Shown in pieces: positions 15,854 to 24,434 of a DNA stretch of 28,312 nucleotides. Location: positions 1-28,312 of the forward strand of contig PUNZ01000157.1 of assembly GCA_003551945.1 (NCBI GenBank). Reading direction: 5' to 3'. The position numbers were made by a program, and so were the translations under genes. Positions within the stretch are counted from its first letter, which is position 1, and each line of letters starts with the position of its first letter. Below the pieces are notes generated by a model. It ran no database searches. It had not been told where the DNA came from and saw only the letters and a list, made by a program, of their open reading frames with translations. The stretch comes from Halovenus sp. Its GTDB lineage: Archaea; Halobacteriota; Halobacteria; Halobacteriales; Haloarculaceae.

Positions 15854-17548
15854 TTATTCGGTCGGACGTGCAATGATGTCACGCTGGTGGGCGTAAATAG
15901 AGTCGAAGCGGAACGAGGAGTTGGGGTGTGGCGTCCATCCTTCGACCTCGCTGGTGCGAACCACGTGGACGTTGTCAGTTGTCCACATCCAGGCGTGTGG
16001 TGAGTCGCCAGCAAGCACGTCTTGGAGGTCACGGTAGATATCGACGCGCTCGTCAGTGTCGACAACATTCTGTCCCTGTTCAATCAGCTCATCGGCTTCG
16101 TCGCTTTCGTACAAACTCCAGTTGTTACCATCCGGAACAACATTGCTGGAGTGATACAGGTCTTCGATGTGGCCATTAGGGTCCGAACCACCAGTCCACC
16201 CAATACCGATGACGATATCTTCAGCCTCCGCAAGTCCGGTTGGGTCGGTGATGAACTCGACAAGGGATGGGAAATCAAAAATCTCAAGCGTGGTGTCAAG
16301 GTATTCGGTCTCATCCCACGTCTGTTGGATGACTTCCATCCACCGCTCACGCTCTTCGTTAATATTCGTCCGCATCTCAATCTCGAGCGGCGGCTCGACA
16401 CCTTCCTCGTCAAGCGCCTCTTCGATGAGGGCAAGCGACTCTTCCTCGCTGGTTCCCAGATGTTCTTCGGCGAGTTCAGCATGGTACTCTTCATCGAAGA
16501 ATGGACCCAATCCAGGACTGATTGGTGCTGAAAGCGGTGTGCCGTTATCGTCATAGACCGCAGTAAGAACTTCGTTACGTGGAACGAGTCCTGACAGTCC
16601 ACGTCGCAGTTTGTCGTTGTTGAACGGGCTCGCTTGTGTTGGGAAGCCAAGCAGGTCAAATCCAACAGCCTCAGTGCCAATCACTTCGGGCTCTTCGGTA
16701 TCCCACTGGTCGAGGTCGAACATTGCCGGGTTATCAATCGCATGAACTTCACCCGCTCGAATGGCTTCTTCCTGTGAAACGATTTCTTCGACGACCTGGA
16801 ACGTGACTTCTTCCCACGGGTTGTGTACGTCCGCCCAGTGGTCCTCGAAGGGGACAAGCTCAATGCGGTCTTCGGTCTGGAACAGTTCAAGTTCGAACGG
16901 CCCGGAACCGAGTGACTCCTCGCCGAAGTCGTGGTCATCCGTATCAGGTGTTTCACTGATACCATCAGCGTTGCGTGGCAAGATTGGGACACCACCAAGG
17001 TCACCCAGGAACTGTGCCTGCACGCTAGTCGTTGTCATCTCGATGGTGTGGTCGTCGATGACCTCCACCTCCTCGATTGCGTCGACCTGCGTGTCGTTGA
17101 TTGTGCCACGAGCGCGCTCAATGGAAAAGGCAACGTCATCTGCGACGAACTCATCGCCGTTGTGGAACACGACGTCTTGTCGCAAATCAAACGTCCACGT
17201 GAGTTCATCATCCGAAAGCTCCCAATCCGTCGCTAGAACAGGAACCGGCGTGATTCCGTCATAATCAGTGGTGACAAGATACTCGTATACATGCCCGTAC
17301 ACTGCCTGTGACGGTGCATCGTTGATGAGTGTCGGGTCAAGCGTATCAGGGTTCGCACCAACGGCAATGCTGATGTCCCCGGTAAGGTCCTCGTCTGGTT
17401 CACCTGTTCGTTCGGCTCCATCGTCGTCAGCTCCGTCGTCATCATCCCCACCCACACACCCGGCAAGGGCGAGAGCTCCTGCGCCTCCCATTGCGGCAAG
17501 AACTTTTCTTCGGGTAGATTCGTTGGCATATTCTCCTGGATTTACCAT
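15854..17548 (-). CDS. dppA: Peptide ABC transporter substrate-binding lipoprotein (operon 1, DppA type)
   Basis: This 564-residue extracellular lipoprotein begins with a Tat signal (STRRKVLAAMGGAG) ending in a lipobox with Cys31, followed by an Asp-rich linker. This is the standard haloarchaeal way of anchoring binding proteins. The rest is a SBP_bac_5 (family 5) fold in normal order: start at DISIAVGANPDTLDP, central domain with TWTFDLRQDVVFHNGD, and a C-terminal return strand after ERVDIYRDLQDVLAGDSPHA. The family binds oligopeptides, dipeptides, nickel complexes or oligosaccharides; specificity is not readable. It is the promoter-proximal gene of operon 1, with an inverted-repeat operator just upstream. 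It serves here as the unpermuted comparison for DppA2. Confidence 0.94.
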   Translation of the reverse strand: MVNPGEYANESTRRKVLAAMGGAGALALAGCVGGDDDDGADDDGAERTGEPDEDLTGDISIAVGANPDTLDPTLINDAPSQAVYGHVYEYLVTTDYDGITPVPVLATDWELSDDELTWTFDLRQDVVFHNGDEFVADDVAFSIERARGTINDTQVDAIEEVEVIDDHTIEMTTTSVQAQFLGDLGGVPILPRNADGISETPDTDDHDFGEESLGSGPFELELFQTEDRIELVPFEDHWADVHNPWEEVTFQVVEEIVSQEEAIRAGEVHAIDNPAMFDLDQWDTEEPEVIGTEAVGFDLLGFPTQASPFNNDKLRRGLSGLVPRNEVLTAVYDDNGTPLSAPISPGLGPFFDEEYHAELAEEHLGTSEEESLALIEEALDEEGVEPPLEIEMRTNINEERERWMEVIQQTWDETEYLDTTLEIFDFPSLVEFITDPTGLAEAEDIVIGIGWTGGSDPNGHIEDLYHSSNVVPDGNNWSLYESDEADELIEQGQNVVDTDERVDIYRDLQDVLAGDSPHAWMWTTDNVHVVRTSEVEGWTPHPNSSFRFDSIYAHQRDIIARPTE

Positions 17549-17573
17549 GTGTCTGGAGTAGGTACTTATTGAA

Positions 17574-17603
17574 CTGTTAAAAGTGCTTCGGACAGTTTAA
17601 CAG
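17574..17603 (-). promoter_or_regulatory. Perfect inverted repeat (operator) at the dppA1 promoter
   Basis: CTGTTAAA (17574-17581) and TTTAACAG (17596-17603) form a perfect 8-bp inverted repeat with a 14-nt spacer. The half-site centres are 22 bp apart, about two helical turns. The dyad lies 26 to 55 bp upstream of the dppA1 ATG. Its proximal arm overlaps the likely TATA element (TTTTAAC on the minus strand), so a dimer bound here would block transcription factor B/TBP access. This fits a repressor site controlling the operon. Confidence 0.55.
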
Positions 17604-17751
17604 ATACAGGTTGTGGTCAATATGCCTGGATAACTAATCAGCCGAAGGCAGAAAACAGTAAGAAAATGACTTGAAAGGGGTGACTATACCTCATATGACT
17701 GTTCAGCCAAACTCAGCACCTCGAATGTCCGGTTAGTGCTAACAAATCACA

Positions 17752-18279
17752 TCACCGAAAGCCACTGGTTGGCGGACTCACGAGCGGTTCGAATGCCTCG
17801 TGTGCAAACGTGGCAAGAATTGTCCCATCTATCGTTTTCATGTGTGAATAGAGGATCCCCTCTTCATTTGCGGACTTGACCATTCCCTCTGCAAATCCCA
17901 AATCGTATCGACAGGCAAGGAGGATAGACCGCTCTGTCTCAGGGTCGAGAAACTCAATAACGGCATATCGAAACCGCTCGACATCGCTCCCATACACCAG
18001 ATACTCAGTGAATGCGTCCTCATCGTAGACCTCAGTAAAAACGTCAGCATAGTTGTTTGGCACGACATGAGTAAGGCCAAACCGGTCAGTATCTCCCATC
18101 TGTTTGCTGACCGTATCCGTTTGGGGGGCCTTCGCCGTCCAGACTTCCCACCCATCGTCTTCTCTATCAGCCTTGATAGCTCGCATATCCTCAACGGTCT
18201 GCGTCCAGGCTTCCCCTTTCACACCTGTCGGGTCATACTGCCGACGGAACTGTTCATCACGCATATCTGACTCGTTCAT
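17752..18279 (-). CDS. Conserved haloarchaeal hypothetical protein
   Basis: I do not recognise a functional family for this 175-residue soluble, acidic protein. It has no signal peptide or membrane helix. It shows an alternating alpha/beta pattern: a helix around VEDMRAIKADREDDGW, strands WEVWTAKAP, RFGLTHVVP and EYLVYGSDV, a helix-strand AVIEFLDPETERSILLACRYDL, and a final strand region DGTILATFAHE. It sits between the two peptide-transporter operons on the same strand. A TATA-like TTAT lies about 29 nt before the ATG, so it may be a separate transcript. Codon use and acidity match the neighbours, so it looks like a real gene. Confidence 0.7.
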   Translation of the reverse strand: MNESDMRDEQFRRQYDPTGVKGEAWTQTVEDMRAIKADREDDGWEVWTAKAPQTDTVSKQMGDTDRFGLTHVVPNNYADVFTEVYDEDAFTEYLVYGSDVERFRYAVIEFLDPETERSILLACRYDLGFAEGMVKSANEEGILYSHMKTIDGTILATFAHEAFEPLVSPPTSGFR

Positions 18280-18321
18280 AGTTACATAATGTTGTACCAG
18301 CCCGATAACTCTTTTCGAGGG

Positions 18322-18741
18322 CTATGCAACACCAAAGACTGTTTCCAAAATAAACGAAGCCAGCAGGATACAGACGCTTGCCACAAACAGTTGCATCTGT
18401 GCAGAGACGCGCTCTTGTGGCGGTGGTAACTGTGTCCACCTGATTGGCCCAACTCTCCGAACGACGGCTTGCAGGCGCGTTTCGTGGACCTGTGGCAACG
18501 AATCCGCGTTATCTTCCCTCACGTCCGATGGTGATGATGGCCAGAGCCGAATCGTTGCGTACGCAAGCAAGAGCCACCCCAAAATAAAAAGGAACAAATT
18601 TGCTCGGACAGCACCGCCTCCAGTCAAGATGCTGATGACAAATGTGCTAACGATAGCGAGAAGCGTTACGACAACCGAATACCACAGGACGTCAATCCAC
18701 GCCCGCAGGCGATTACCAAGCGGTGTTTGGGTCTTTCCCAT
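18322..18741 (-). CDS. Small membrane protein, last gene of peptide-transporter operon 2
   Basis: This 139-residue protein has four predicted membrane helices, near residues 17-40, 47-65 and 113-137, the first stretch being long enough to count as one or two. A soluble Pro/Arg-rich loop (66-110) lies between. There is no recognised domain. It starts five bases after the dppF2 stop, so it is almost certainly cotranscribed with operon 2. It could be an accessory subunit or assembly factor of that transporter, but position is the only evidence. Confidence 0.65.
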   Translation of the reverse strand: MGKTQTPLGNRLRAWIDVLWYSVVVTLLAIVSTFVISILTGGGAVRANLFLFILGWLLLAYATIRLWPSSPSDVREDNADSLPQVHETRLQAVVRRVGPIRWTQLPPPQERVSAQMQLFVASVCILLASFILETVFGVA

Positions 18742-18746
18742 TCGGA

Positions 18747-20111
18747 TCAGGAGTTTGAGCGGTCTTCAAACACTGTGTCTGGCTCTCGGTACGTCTCGTC
18801 GTGACGGTGGCAGTAACTTTTCCGTCCCGATTCGCTGACGGTGTACAGTTCTGGTTTGTGAGTTTCGTCTTCTACACTGTCGACAAAGCCATCACACACA
18901 CTGCCAAAGGCGTCGTTAAGTTCATCAATCGCACATTGTTCATCGTGTCGACTCGCGTGTTCAATAACGGATTGGAGGATATCTTCTACCTCGGCAGGGA
19001 CATCAAGTTCTCCAAAGAGCTCCTGGTAGGTCTCGTCCATGTTTCCAAACCGGGTTTCATACCCAAGCCGACCGCGAATCCGCTCACGTATCGACCGCTC
19101 AGCTCGGCGGCGTTCTCTGAGTAGTTCCCGAAGAATACGGATTCCGGTCCAAATCTCATCATCGAGCGTTTCGAATCCATCCGGTCGAATCCGCGCCGGA
19201 CACCGTGTACTGAACGGGCACCCGGATGGTGGATACCGTGGGTTTGGTGGTGTTCCATGAAGAACAATCCGTTCTTTGTCACTCGTTGGATTGGGCTCAG
19301 GAATCGCTGAGAGCAAGGCGTGAGTATACGGGTTAGCTGGGTCTGTGAACAGCTCTTCGGTCGGGCCAATCTCCATGATGTGGCCAAGGTACATCACTGC
19401 CACGCGGTCACAGATATGTCGGACAACGGATAAGTCGTGTGCGATGAACAGGTAGGTTAAGTCGAACTCCTCTTGGAGGTCCTCAAGGAGGTTGATTATT
19501 TCTGCCTGCACGCTCACATCAAGCGCCGAAACCGGCTCGTCCAGAACGATAAACTCAGGTTCCAGTGCAAGTGTTCGGGCAATCCCGATACGCTGGCGCT
19601 GACCGCCCGAAAACTGGTGGGGATACCGGAAATAATGTTCTCGCTGAAGGCCAACGGCGTCAAGCAACTCACGGACATGCTGTTTCCGTTCCCGTGGTGT
19701 CTTCCACTCGTGGACATCAAGCGGTTCCCGGATGATTTCGCCGATTGTCATCCGGTCGTTGAGGCTCGAATCAGGGTCTTGAAACACCATCTGTGCGTTT
19801 CGCCGCCACTCATAGAGGTCGTCACCACTGAGCGTCGTCACGTCCGTACCGTTAAAGCGAATTTCACCAGCTGTTGCAGTTTCAAGCTGTAACAGTGTCC
19901 GCCCCAAGGTCGTCTTTCCGCAGCCAGACTCTCCGACAAGCCCTAGCGTCTCGCCTCGGTGAATATCGAACGAGACACCATCGACCGCTTTAACGGGGTT
20001 TCTATCGAATAATCCGGTCCCCTGGTAGTACGTTTTCAGGTCACGGATTTCGACCATGACGTCATCGTTTTCTTGGACGGGGTCGCTGTCAGGAGTGACA
20101 GTCTGGCTCAT
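18747..20111 (-). CDS. dppF: Peptide ABC transporter ATP-binding subunit (operon 2, DppF type)
   Basis: This 454-residue ATPase has Walker A GESGCGKT (60-67), Q-loop FQDPDSSLN (Gln111), signature FSGGQ (167-171), Walker B FIVLDEP and switch His225. As in DppF1, the cysteine-rich C-terminal domain is split. Cys298 and Cys304 (GCPFSTRC) are followed by about 100 inserted residues, rich in Arg-containing helices (LRELLRERRRAERSIRER), before Cys406 and Cys434. Shared insertion position but dissimilar insert sequence suggests an old haloarchaeal feature. The ATG overlaps the dppD2 stop by four bases. Confidence 0.93.
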   Translation of the reverse strand: MSQTVTPDSDPVQENDDVMVEIRDLKTYYQGTGLFDRNPVKAVDGVSFDIHRGETLGLVGESGCGKTTLGRTLLQLETATAGEIRFNGTDVTTLSGDDLYEWRRNAQMVFQDPDSSLNDRMTIGEIIREPLDVHEWKTPRERKQHVRELLDAVGLQREHYFRYPHQFSGGQRQRIGIARTLALEPEFIVLDEPVSALDVSVQAEIINLLEDLQEEFDLTYLFIAHDLSVVRHICDRVAVMYLGHIMEIGPTEELFTDPANPYTHALLSAIPEPNPTSDKERIVLHGTPPNPRYPPSGCPFSTRCPARIRPDGFETLDDEIWTGIRILRELLRERRRAERSIRERIRGRLGYETRFGNMDETYQELFGELDVPAEVEDILQSVIEHASRHDEQCAIDELNDAFGSVCDGFVDSVEDETHKPELYTVSESGRKSYCHRHDETYREPDTVFEDRSNS

Positions 20112-21475
20112 TGGTTCACCTCCATAGACGATTGGGGGGTATCGACAGTCGTCTGTTCACTTTTGTTCTGGTGATGTTCAACGGCGGCGGTGGTATCCAT
20201 ATCTTCTGGGTATAATAGGCACGCGACAGTGTGGTCTTCAACATCGGTAGAGACGGCAGTCGCGGTTGGGTGGACGTGCTCGCACTCTTCGAATGCTTTC
20301 GGACACCGGGGCGCAAACCGACAATACGTTGCTGGCTCGTTGGGTGTCGGGACGTTCCCATCAATCGTTGTCAGCCGGTCACCAGTTTGGGCGCCAGGAA
20401 TGGATTGGAGTAGCCCTTCGGTGTACGGATGTTTTGGCTGGGAGAATAGCCGTTCAACGTTGGTTGTTTCGACAATTTCCCCGGCGTACATGACGTTAAC
20501 GTAATCAGAGATGTTGGCAATGACACCCATATCATGGGTAATAAACATAATTGCCAAGTCAGTCTGTTCTTGCAGGTCAGTAAGCAAATCAAGGATTTGT
20601 GCTTGGATGGTAACATCGAGGGCCGTGGTCGGTTCATCACAGATGAGTACTTCGGGTTCGCAGGCAAGCGCCATCGCAATGACCGCACGCTGACGCATTC
20701 CCCCGGAGAACTGATGGGGATATTCCTTAATTCGGCGTCGAGCGTCGGGAATGCCGACCGCATCAAGCAATCTGGCTGCCTCCTGGGTTGCTTCTTTCCC
20801 TTTGAGCCCCTGGTGAAGGCGAAGTGCTTCTTTAATCTGATTTCCAACAGTGTAGACCGGGTTGAGGCTGGTCAGCGGGTCCTGAAAGACCATCGCAATC
20901 CGCCCACCACGCATTTGTCGCTGTGGCTCGCCGCTCAATCGGGTGATTTCAACGAAGCCATCCTGAATGGTGTCGGTATCACCTTCGGTAATGAAGATAC
21001 AATCATTTGCGTCGACAAGGCCCAGTTTGTCACCGTATCCGGCCGCAAGGATATCCGCTAACGGCACGGATTCCGGCTTTTCATACCCGAAGAACTGTGG
21101 CGTAATATCGACTGATTCGTGACCAAAGAGATCGGTCATCGAGCCATCATACTGTTCAGCAACGGAGTCAACAACAACCGTTCGCTTTGAGAACTTCTTG
21201 CTGAACTCCTGGACGGTTTCGAGGTGATTAAACCGGACGCTGCTGCCTTGAAGAACCCGCCCCGGTTTCTCGACGAGCCCCATCAACGAGCGAGCAGTCA
21301 CACTCTTTCCTGAGCCACTTTCCCCGACTATCCCGACGGTATCACCCGCCCGAAGGTCAAACGAGATGTTGTCTACTGCACGAATTGTTTCTTTCTCGGT
21401 AAAGAACGCAGTCTGTAAGTTTCGTACCTCTACAAGCGGCCGCTCGTTTGTATGTTGGTCATCTATTGTCATCAC
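20108..21475 (-). CDS. dppD: Peptide ABC transporter ATP-binding subunit with core insertion (operon 2, DppD type)
   Basis: This 455-residue ATPase has Walker A GESGSGKS (51-58), Q-loop FQDPLTSLNP (Gln198), signature FSGGMR, Walker B VLICDEP and switch THD. Canonical cysteines sit in the C-terminal domain (CRFAPRCPKAFEEC, later VACLL). The Walker A to Q-loop distance is 140 residues, against 49 in DppD1. About 90 extra residues are inserted just before the Q-loop, including QEFSKKFSKRTVVVDS and a GDKLGLVDANDCIFITEGD strand pair. No intein boundary residues are present, so the insert stays in the protein. The ATG overlaps the dppC2 stop by four bases; a second ATG follows immediately. Confidence 0.92.
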   Translation of the reverse strand: MMTIDDQHTNERPLVEVRNLQTAFFTEKETIRAVDNISFDLRAGDTVGIVGESGSGKSVTARSLMGLVEKPGRVLQGSSVRFNHLETVQEFSKKFSKRTVVVDSVAEQYDGSMTDLFGHESVDITPQFFGYEKPESVPLADILAAGYGDKLGLVDANDCIFITEGDTDTIQDGFVEITRLSGEPQRQMRGGRIAMVFQDPLTSLNPVYTVGNQIKEALRLHQGLKGKEATQEAARLLDAVGIPDARRRIKEYPHQFSGGMRQRAVIAMALACEPEVLICDEPTTALDVTIQAQILDLLTDLQEQTDLAIMFITHDMGVIANISDYVNVMYAGEIVETTNVERLFSQPKHPYTEGLLQSIPGAQTGDRLTTIDGNVPTPNEPATYCRFAPRCPKAFEECEHVHPTATAVSTDVEDHTVACLLYPEDMDTTAAVEHHQNKSEQTTVDTPQSSMEVNQ

Positions 21476-23232
21476 GCACCACCTCCAGTTGTCGCGGCAT
21501 CATCACCGACATCAGCCTCTGGGTCCATCGCATCGCGAATACCATCACCGAGTGCATTGAACGCCGTTACGACGAAGACAATCATCAGTCCCGAAATTGT
21601 CGACACGTGCCAAGAAGATGTGGAAACGTAGCTCCGTCCGTCATTGATGATACGACCCCATTCGGGTGTTGGCGACGTGATACCCAGCCCCAAAAACGAA
21701 AGGGCTGCAACCACGATAATAACTGTTCCCAACAGCAATGAGGCGTATATCATAATGTATCCTGCAATGTACGGCGCCATGTGCTTGCGCATGATTGCGG
21801 ATGGTTTTTGCCCGTAGCTCTTTGCGGCATCAACCCACTCCTGCTCAGCGACTTGCAAGGATGGCCCACGGATGGCACGCCACATGCCTGGCCAATAGGC
21901 AAAGGCGAGGATTAACGCCAGTAACAGCCCGCCATCTAACGGTTCAGCAACCGGATGGTTCCCTTGGCTGAAGATGACCGAGAGCAACATGACCAGCAAG
22001 AACGCTGGGATAGCGATGATAGTATCGCTCGCAAGGACAGTCAGGATATCTGCAACGCCTTTATAATAGGCGGTAATCAGCGAGAGGATAACTGCAATGA
22101 GTGCACCAAGCCCAATTGCGGTTAGTCCAATGATAAGAGATGTTTGAGCACCATGTGCTAAGTTCGTCAGTAAGTCTTGCCCATTGGGTGTCGTTCCGAG
22201 CGGTGCAAATCGGTCGTACTCATCGTACGTCATCGGACTGACCGTATTTTGGCCATTAGACTGACTTTGGAGATTCGCTGCACCATGAGTAATCGTTTCT
22301 ATCTCTCCATCATCGCCTAAATAGTCAAATTCGTGGCTATACGGCGAGAACACGTTGTGCTCGATTGGCACAGGACTGATTGCGGGCGCCCAGACCGCCA
22401 TCACCACAAACATGAAGACAACAACGAGTCCGAAAATCCCCCAGTAGTGTCCACGGAACCGACGAATCGTATCATCTCGCGGCGTCCAATCAGCCTCGCG
22501 GTAATGGTCTCGGTACACGTTATACCCTTTCCACGCCCACACCAGACAGATGAGTGCGTAGACGAACACAACGGTTGTACGGATTGCCCACGCCCACGCA
22601 GGCGAGAGGCCCAAGAAGGTACCTTCCCAACCACCATCCGGCGAGCGATGTCCTTCATTTGGTATCAGTTCACGGCTCGTGAGTGACGGTATTGTCGACG
22701 AAAGCGAGTCAAGAAGGTTGGCTGCGAAGGCAATCTCTGCGTTAATAAAGGTTCCAACTGGCGTGAATGCGTATAGAGCGGCACCGACAACAAGCACCAG
22801 CGTGAGCAATATCCGCTCAACGATACTTTCTATTCTTCTCGTTGACTCGAACCCAATTCGGTCGATGAGACGCCAAGGGAGGACAAACCATGCGAGTACC
22901 GACGCCAAAGCAAACAGCATAACTATCGCTGCAGTGTCAGCAACCAACGCGCCACCAAGCACGGCGAGCGTTTCATCAGTTCCTTCGAGGGCATCAGAGA
23001 CGTTCCCTCCAAACCAGTTCGGGATGGTCGCGAGCCCACTAAGCCCAAACCGGATTGCCGAACCGATTGTTCCGATAGCTCCCAAAACCCGTCCAAGTTC
23101 AAGCAGGATAAGAATGACGACACCACTGAACCAGAGGAGTGCTGGTCGTGGGTTCTCCTTGATACGGGCACGCAACGGTTTGTCTGCCAGTTCGTCTTGC
23201 GCCATCGTCGGTGAGTCTGTTGTGTCGCTCAT
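21472..23232 (-). CDS. dppC: Peptide ABC transporter permease with long membrane extension (operon 2, DppC type)
   Basis: This is a 586-residue permease, about twice the usual DppC length. The C-terminal part (about 256-586) is a standard DppC: an opening helix WGIFGLVVVFMFVVMAVWAP, the large loop with LGTTPNGQDLLTNL, five helices, the EAA loop (WVDAAKSYGQK, then RKHMAPY) and SFLGLGITSPTPEWG. The first roughly 255 residues are an extension with about four extra helices (near 31-48, 92-118, 140-160, 212-235) and two soluble loops. The extension's role is unknown; it could hold the accessory small membrane protein or regulate the pore. The start overlaps the dppB2 stop (ATGA). No frame break separates extension and core, so this is a true fusion. 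Confidence 0.92.
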   Translation of the reverse strand: MSDTTDSPTMAQDELADKPLRARIKENPRPALLWFSGVVILILLELGRVLGAIGTIGSAIRFGLSGLATIPNWFGGNVSDALEGTDETLAVLGGALVADTAAIVMLFALASVLAWFVLPWRLIDRIGFESTRRIESIVERILLTLVLVVGAALYAFTPVGTFINAEIAFAANLLDSLSSTIPSLTSRELIPNEGHRSPDGGWEGTFLGLSPAWAWAIRTTVVFVYALICLVWAWKGYNVYRDHYREADWTPRDDTIRRFRGHYWGIFGLVVVFMFVVMAVWAPAISPVPIEHNVFSPYSHEFDYLGDDGEIETITHGAANLQSQSNGQNTVSPMTYDEYDRFAPLGTTPNGQDLLTNLAHGAQTSLIIGLTAIGLGALIAVILSLITAYYKGVADILTVLASDTIIAIPAFLLVMLLSVIFSQGNHPVAEPLDGGLLLALILAFAYWPGMWRAIRGPSLQVAEQEWVDAAKSYGQKPSAIMRKHMAPYIAGYIMIYASLLLGTVIIVVAALSFLGLGITSPTPEWGRIINDGRSYVSTSSWHVSTISGLMIVFVVTAFNALGDGIRDAMDPEADVGDDAATTGGGA

Positions 23233-24296
23233 CGTTCGTATCCCACCCGTGGGTCAATGATTGTATACAGGAAATCCTGCAGGATATTCAGGAATATTAT
23301 TACTAGCGTAAACATAAACAGGAGCGACCCCGCCAAGGGTAAATCGCCCTGGATGACCGCCAAAAAGAACGTCCTGCCGAGGCCGCTGATGTTGAAGACC
23401 TCTTCAACGATGACGGAGCCACCGATGAGGATGAACGCCTCGTTTGTGATGACCGGAACAAGCGGAATCAGTGCGTTCCGGAAGACGTGCTTCCAGACGA
23501 TAACACGCTGTTTCAATCCTTTTGCTTTGGCGGTTATGACGTAGTTTGAGTTAATCGTCTCAAGCATCGCTGTGCGGCCAATTCGTAGCTCTGCAGCCAT
23601 AGAAGCGGAACCTAAGACGAGTGCTGGCGGGAGGATGAATTTAATATCCACTGCAAAGGCCCCCCAGTCCATGCCGGTCAGCATAGGGAACGAGACGATA
23701 TCGAAGACGGAAACGTTCGATATCGAGTACCAATCAAGGTTCGGCGTTCCGGTAATACTCCGTAACTCTGGACCGAGTTGGTACCAATCAAAGCCAAACC
23801 AGCCACCACCATCCGTCTGTCGGAGCACCGCAAGAAGCATGACTGCAAGCCAGAAATTCGGCATGGCCAGCCAGACAATGCCACCAATTGATGCCACGTA
23901 ATCTCCCCAGGAGTTCGGGTTCAACCCGGCATAGAAACCGAGCGGCAGACCAATAAACAAGGGAAGCAAGATGGCCCAGAACCCAAGCCAAAGGGTTGGT
24001 CCGGCAGTGTCATAGATGACTGCACGGACGGGCCGGTTTGCCTGCACAACCCATGATTGTCCTTCGAATAGGAGAAGGTCACGTGCGAACTGAAGGTACT
24101 GCTCCCAGAGGGGGTCATCCAATCCTAATCTGTCTCGCATCCGCTGTACGTCAGCCCCTGTTGCCTCAGGACCAAACCGCGCTGCCACGGGGTCAATTGG
24201 CCCCAGCCGAAGCATAATAAACAAGAACGTAATGACGAGGAATAAGACAGGGATGGAGAGCAACAGCCGCTTGAGGAAATACTCCCAGCGACTCAT
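23229..24296 (-). CDS. dppB: Peptide ABC transporter permease (operon 2, DppB type)
   Basis: This 355-residue membrane subunit has the DppB-type N-terminus (FLKRLLLSIPVLFLVITFLF, then RLGPIDPV), six helices, the EAA loop (YVITAKAKGLKQRV, then KHVFRNAL) and VIVEEVFNISGLGRT. It is about 40 residues longer than DppB1, mainly through a Trp/Gly-rich external loop between helices three and four (around FGFDWYQLGPELRSI). It lies 138 bp after dppA2, a gap that may contain an internal promoter or processing site, and overlaps dppC2 by four bases. Confidence 0.94.
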   Translation of the reverse strand: MSRWEYFLKRLLLSIPVLFLVITFLFIMLRLGPIDPVAARFGPEATGADVQRMRDRLGLDDPLWEQYLQFARDLLLFEGQSWVVQANRPVRAVIYDTAGPTLWLGFWAILLPLFIGLPLGFYAGLNPNSWGDYVASIGGIVWLAMPNFWLAVMLLAVLRQTDGGGWFGFDWYQLGPELRSITGTPNLDWYSISNVSVFDIVSFPMLTGMDWGAFAVDIKFILPPALVLGSASMAAELRIGRTAMLETINSNYVITAKAKGLKQRVIVWKHVFRNALIPLVPVITNEAFILIGGSVIVEEVFNISGLGRTFFLAVIQGDLPLAGSLLFMFTLVIIFLNILQDFLYTIIDPRVGYER

Positions 24297-24434
24297 ATCG
24301 AATCACGCGCTCGTATTCCACGATACATAGTTTTGTTTTACTTACTCCTAGCTGTTAAGTACTGCTATATAGGCTGTGAAATGAGGGTTCAAATGGCGAT
24401 ACACCCGGAAGCTAAACGGTGAATCAGACAGTGT
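24297..24434 (-). promoter_or_regulatory. dppA2-dppB2 intergenic region, possible internal promoter
   Basis: This AT-rich 138-bp gap carries no gene. On the minus strand it has a CTATATAG palindrome (24365-24372) and a GTAAGTAAAACAAAAC stretch that could serve as TATA and initiator elements for dppB2-F2. Alternatively it may be a partial terminator or processing region that keeps binding-protein mRNA more abundant than the membrane-subunit mRNA. Neither is certain. Confidence 0.25.

Noticed and set aside
20330..21240. Intein in DppD2 as explanation for the insertion
   Set aside because: The insert has no Cys/Ser N-terminal block and no terminal His-Asn followed by Cys/Ser/Thr, and about 90 residues is shorter than known minimal inteins.
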